Below, piece by piece: positions 6,006 to 6,964 of a stretch of DNA of 6,964 nt. Under the pieces are notes generated by a model. That model saw only the letters and a list, made by a program, of their open reading frames with translations, was not told the DNA's origin and made no database searches. Positions within the stretch are counted from its first letter, which is position 1. Each line of letters starts with the position of its first letter. This DNA is from Solirubrobacteraceae bacterium. Its GTDB lineage: Bacteria > Actinomycetota > Thermoleophilia > Solirubrobacterales > Solirubrobacteraceae. The translations under genes and the position numbers were made by a program. The DNA lies in contig JAICUS010000323.1 in NCBI GenBank assembly GCA_025935735.1, positions 1 to 6,964 on the forward strand, in the 5' to 3' direction.

Positions 6006-6892
6006 AGTTCGGGTTGCGGCTGCCGGGCGCCGGCCCCTACGCCGGGCCGGAGGCGATCGTCGCGTTCGCCCAGAAGGCCGAGGAGCTGGGCTTCGACTCG
6101 CTGTGGATGACCGACCACATCGCGCTGCCGGTCGACGTCCGCACGCGCTACCCCTACCGGGCCGACGGCAAGTTCTTCTGGCCGCCGGAGACGCCGTACC
6201 TGGACACCGTGCTCACGCTCGCCTGGGCGGCGGCGGCCACCGAGCGCATCCAGGTGGGCACTTCGGTGCTCATCGCCGGCTGGCACCACCCGGTCAACAC
6301 GGCCAAGGCGCTGGCCACGCTCGACGTGCTCAACGGCGGCCGGACGATCTGCGGCATCGGCACCGGCTGGATGCGCGAGCAGTTCGAGATCCTCGGCGCG
6401 CCGTTCGAGACCCGCGGCGCGCGCACCACCGAGTACATCCGGCTGCTCAAGCACCTGTGGAGCGCGGACGAGATCGACTTCCAGGGCGAGCACTTCTCCT
6501 TCGGCGGCTTCAAGCTCTACCCCAAGCCCGCCCGGCAGCCGTCGATCCCGATCTGGTGCGGCGGCAAGAGCGAGGGCGTGCTGCGCCGGGTGGCCGCGGT
6601 GGCCGACGGCTGGCACCCGCTCTACATCACGCCCGACGAGCTGGAGACCAAGCTCGGCCGCTTGGAGCGCTATCTGGCCGAGCACGGGCGCAGCCTCGAT
6701 GAGCTGACCCTCTCCGCCCGCCCCGTCGACCAGGCGACGCTCGACGAGGCCACGATCGACCGCTACGCCGGCCTGGGCGTGGAGCTGCTGATCGCCGACA
6801 CGTCGTTCGAGCACGACTCGCTCGCCGGCGTGCTCGACGAGGTGTCCCGCCTGGCCGACCAGCTGATGCCCTTCGCCGACCCCGTGAGGTGA
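6002..6892 (+). CDS. TIGR03619-type LLM class F420-dependent oxidoreductase
   Basis: 296-residue luciferase-like TIM-barrel protein of the group annotated as F420-dependent oxidoreductases. Seen: MKFGLRLPGAGPYAGPEAIV (1-20); FAQKAEELGFDSLWMTDHIALP (22-43; given as FAQKAEELGFDS and LWMTDHIALP); ERIQVGTSVLIAGWHHPVNT at 81-100, with the conserved His-Pro; TLDVLNGGRTICGIGTGWM (106-124); PIWCGGKSEGVLRRVAAVAD (183-202), the flavin/F420 phosphate region; and GWHP. Length is normal. The start at ATG 6002 overlaps the regulator stop (ATGA) and has a strong GGGAGGGG Shine-Dalgarno (5991-5998). It is clearly a different branch from the LLM of the opposite arm, so the cluster holds two non-duplicate LLM enzymes. 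The substrate is unknown; F420 rather than FMN use is a family inference. Confidence 0.94.
   Translation: MKFGLRLPGAGPYAGPEAIVAFAQKAEELGFDSLWMTDHIALPVDVRTRYPYRADGKFFWPPETPYLDTVLTLAWAAAATERIQVGTSVLIAGWHHPVNTAKALATLDVLNGGRTICGIGTGWMREQFEILGAPFETRGARTTEYIRLLKHLWSADEIDFQGEHFSFGGFKLYPKPARQPSIPIWCGGKSEGVLRRVAAVADGWHPLYITPDELETKLGRLERYLAEHGRSLDELTLSARPVDQATLDEATIDRYAGLGVELLIADTSFEHDSLAGVLDEVSRLADQLMPFADPVR
6886..6892 (+). promoter_or_regulatory. Shine-Dalgarno supporting the VOC gene start
   Basis: GAGGTGA lies five bases before GTG 6898 and overlaps the stop of the upstream LLM gene. It favours GTG 6898 over the in-frame GTG 6889, which would otherwise continue the 4-base GTGA overlap pattern. Confidence 0.55.
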
Positions 6893-6897
6893 CCGCC

Positions 6898-6964
6898 GTG
6901 CTCGACCGGCTCTTCCACATCGCGATCAACTCGACCGACCTCGAGCGCTCGGTGGCGTTCTACA
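6898..6964 (+). CDS. VOC/glyoxalase-fold protein, N-terminus only (cut by window edge)
   Basis: Twenty-two codons are visible: start, then LDRLFHIAINSTDLERSVAFY. This is the standard first strand and helix of vicinal-oxygen-chelate proteins (glyoxalase I, extradiol dioxygenases, methylmalonyl-CoA epimerase, bleomycin resistance). The His in FHIAIN is the usual first metal ligand. The reading starts at GTG 6898; GTG 6889 (adding VTA) is an alternative that would overlap the LLM stop by 4 bases. It is likely the third gene of the rightward operon. The specific activity cannot be told from so short a piece. Confidence 0.75.
   Translation, partial: MLDRLFHIAINSTDLERSVAFY

Noticed and set aside
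5867..6814. Minus-strand open frame of 315 codons opposite the second LLM gene
   Set aside because: No recognisable motif; composition is that of the complement of a high-GC gene, and the plus strand has a full LLM protein.

Overview
The window is very GC-rich (well above 65% by eye, not computed) and densely coding. It looks like chromosomal DNA of a high-GC actinobacterium-type organism. The reasons are the frequent GTG starts, apparently leaderless genes, and two luciferase-like (LLM) oxidoreductases of the kind that usually use coenzyme F420. The exact lineage cannot be read from the sequence. No RNA genes, insertion sequences, phage genes or CRISPR arrays were seen.

Layout: there are two divergent gene sets around one short control region (about 5206-5282). 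Leftward (minus strand), in transcription order, are an LLM oxidoreductase (4132-5205), a short crotonase-fold protein (3524-4135), an acyl-CoA dehydrogenase (2379-3527), a CaiB/BaiF class III CoA-transferase (1243-2382), and an AMP-forming acyl-CoA synthetase that runs off the left edge (1-1246). Rightward (plus strand) are a GntR/FadR-type regulator (about 5265-6005), a second LLM oxidoreductase (6002-6892), and the first codons of a VOC/glyoxalase-fold protein cut by the right edge (6898-6964). Every minus-strand gene overlaps the next by exactly 4 bases (ATGA or GTGA), and so do the regulator and the second LLM gene. Each arm is therefore probably one translationally coupled operon.

Function: the leftward enzymes are a beta-oxidation-like set. 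A carboxylic acid is made into a CoA thioester by the synthetase and/or the CoA-transferase, desaturated by the dehydrogenase, and hydrated or isomerised by the crotonase. The two LLM proteins probably carry out flavin- or F420-linked redox or oxygenation steps on the substrate. No thiolase, hydroxyacyl-CoA dehydrogenase or transporter lies in the window, so the route is incomplete here and the substrate is unknown. The FadR-type regulator probably controls both arms and responds to the acid or its CoA ester.

Most notable: (i) two near-identical 18-bp palindromes, TCATCAGACGTCTTATAA and TCATCAGACGTCCGATGA, lie 98 bp apart in the control region. The first covers the -10 box and start codon of an apparently leaderless LLM gene. 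(ii) Three proteins have altered key residues: the crotonase lacks the first catalytic Glu and is short, the dehydrogenase has Ala at the usual catalytic-Glu site but a Glu where isovaleryl-CoA dehydrogenase has its base, and the regulator's ligand domain has lost two of four usual metal ligands. Together these suggest a catabolic operon for an uncharacterised, possibly branched or cyclic, acid. The enzyme families are known; what is unassigned is the combination and the substrate.
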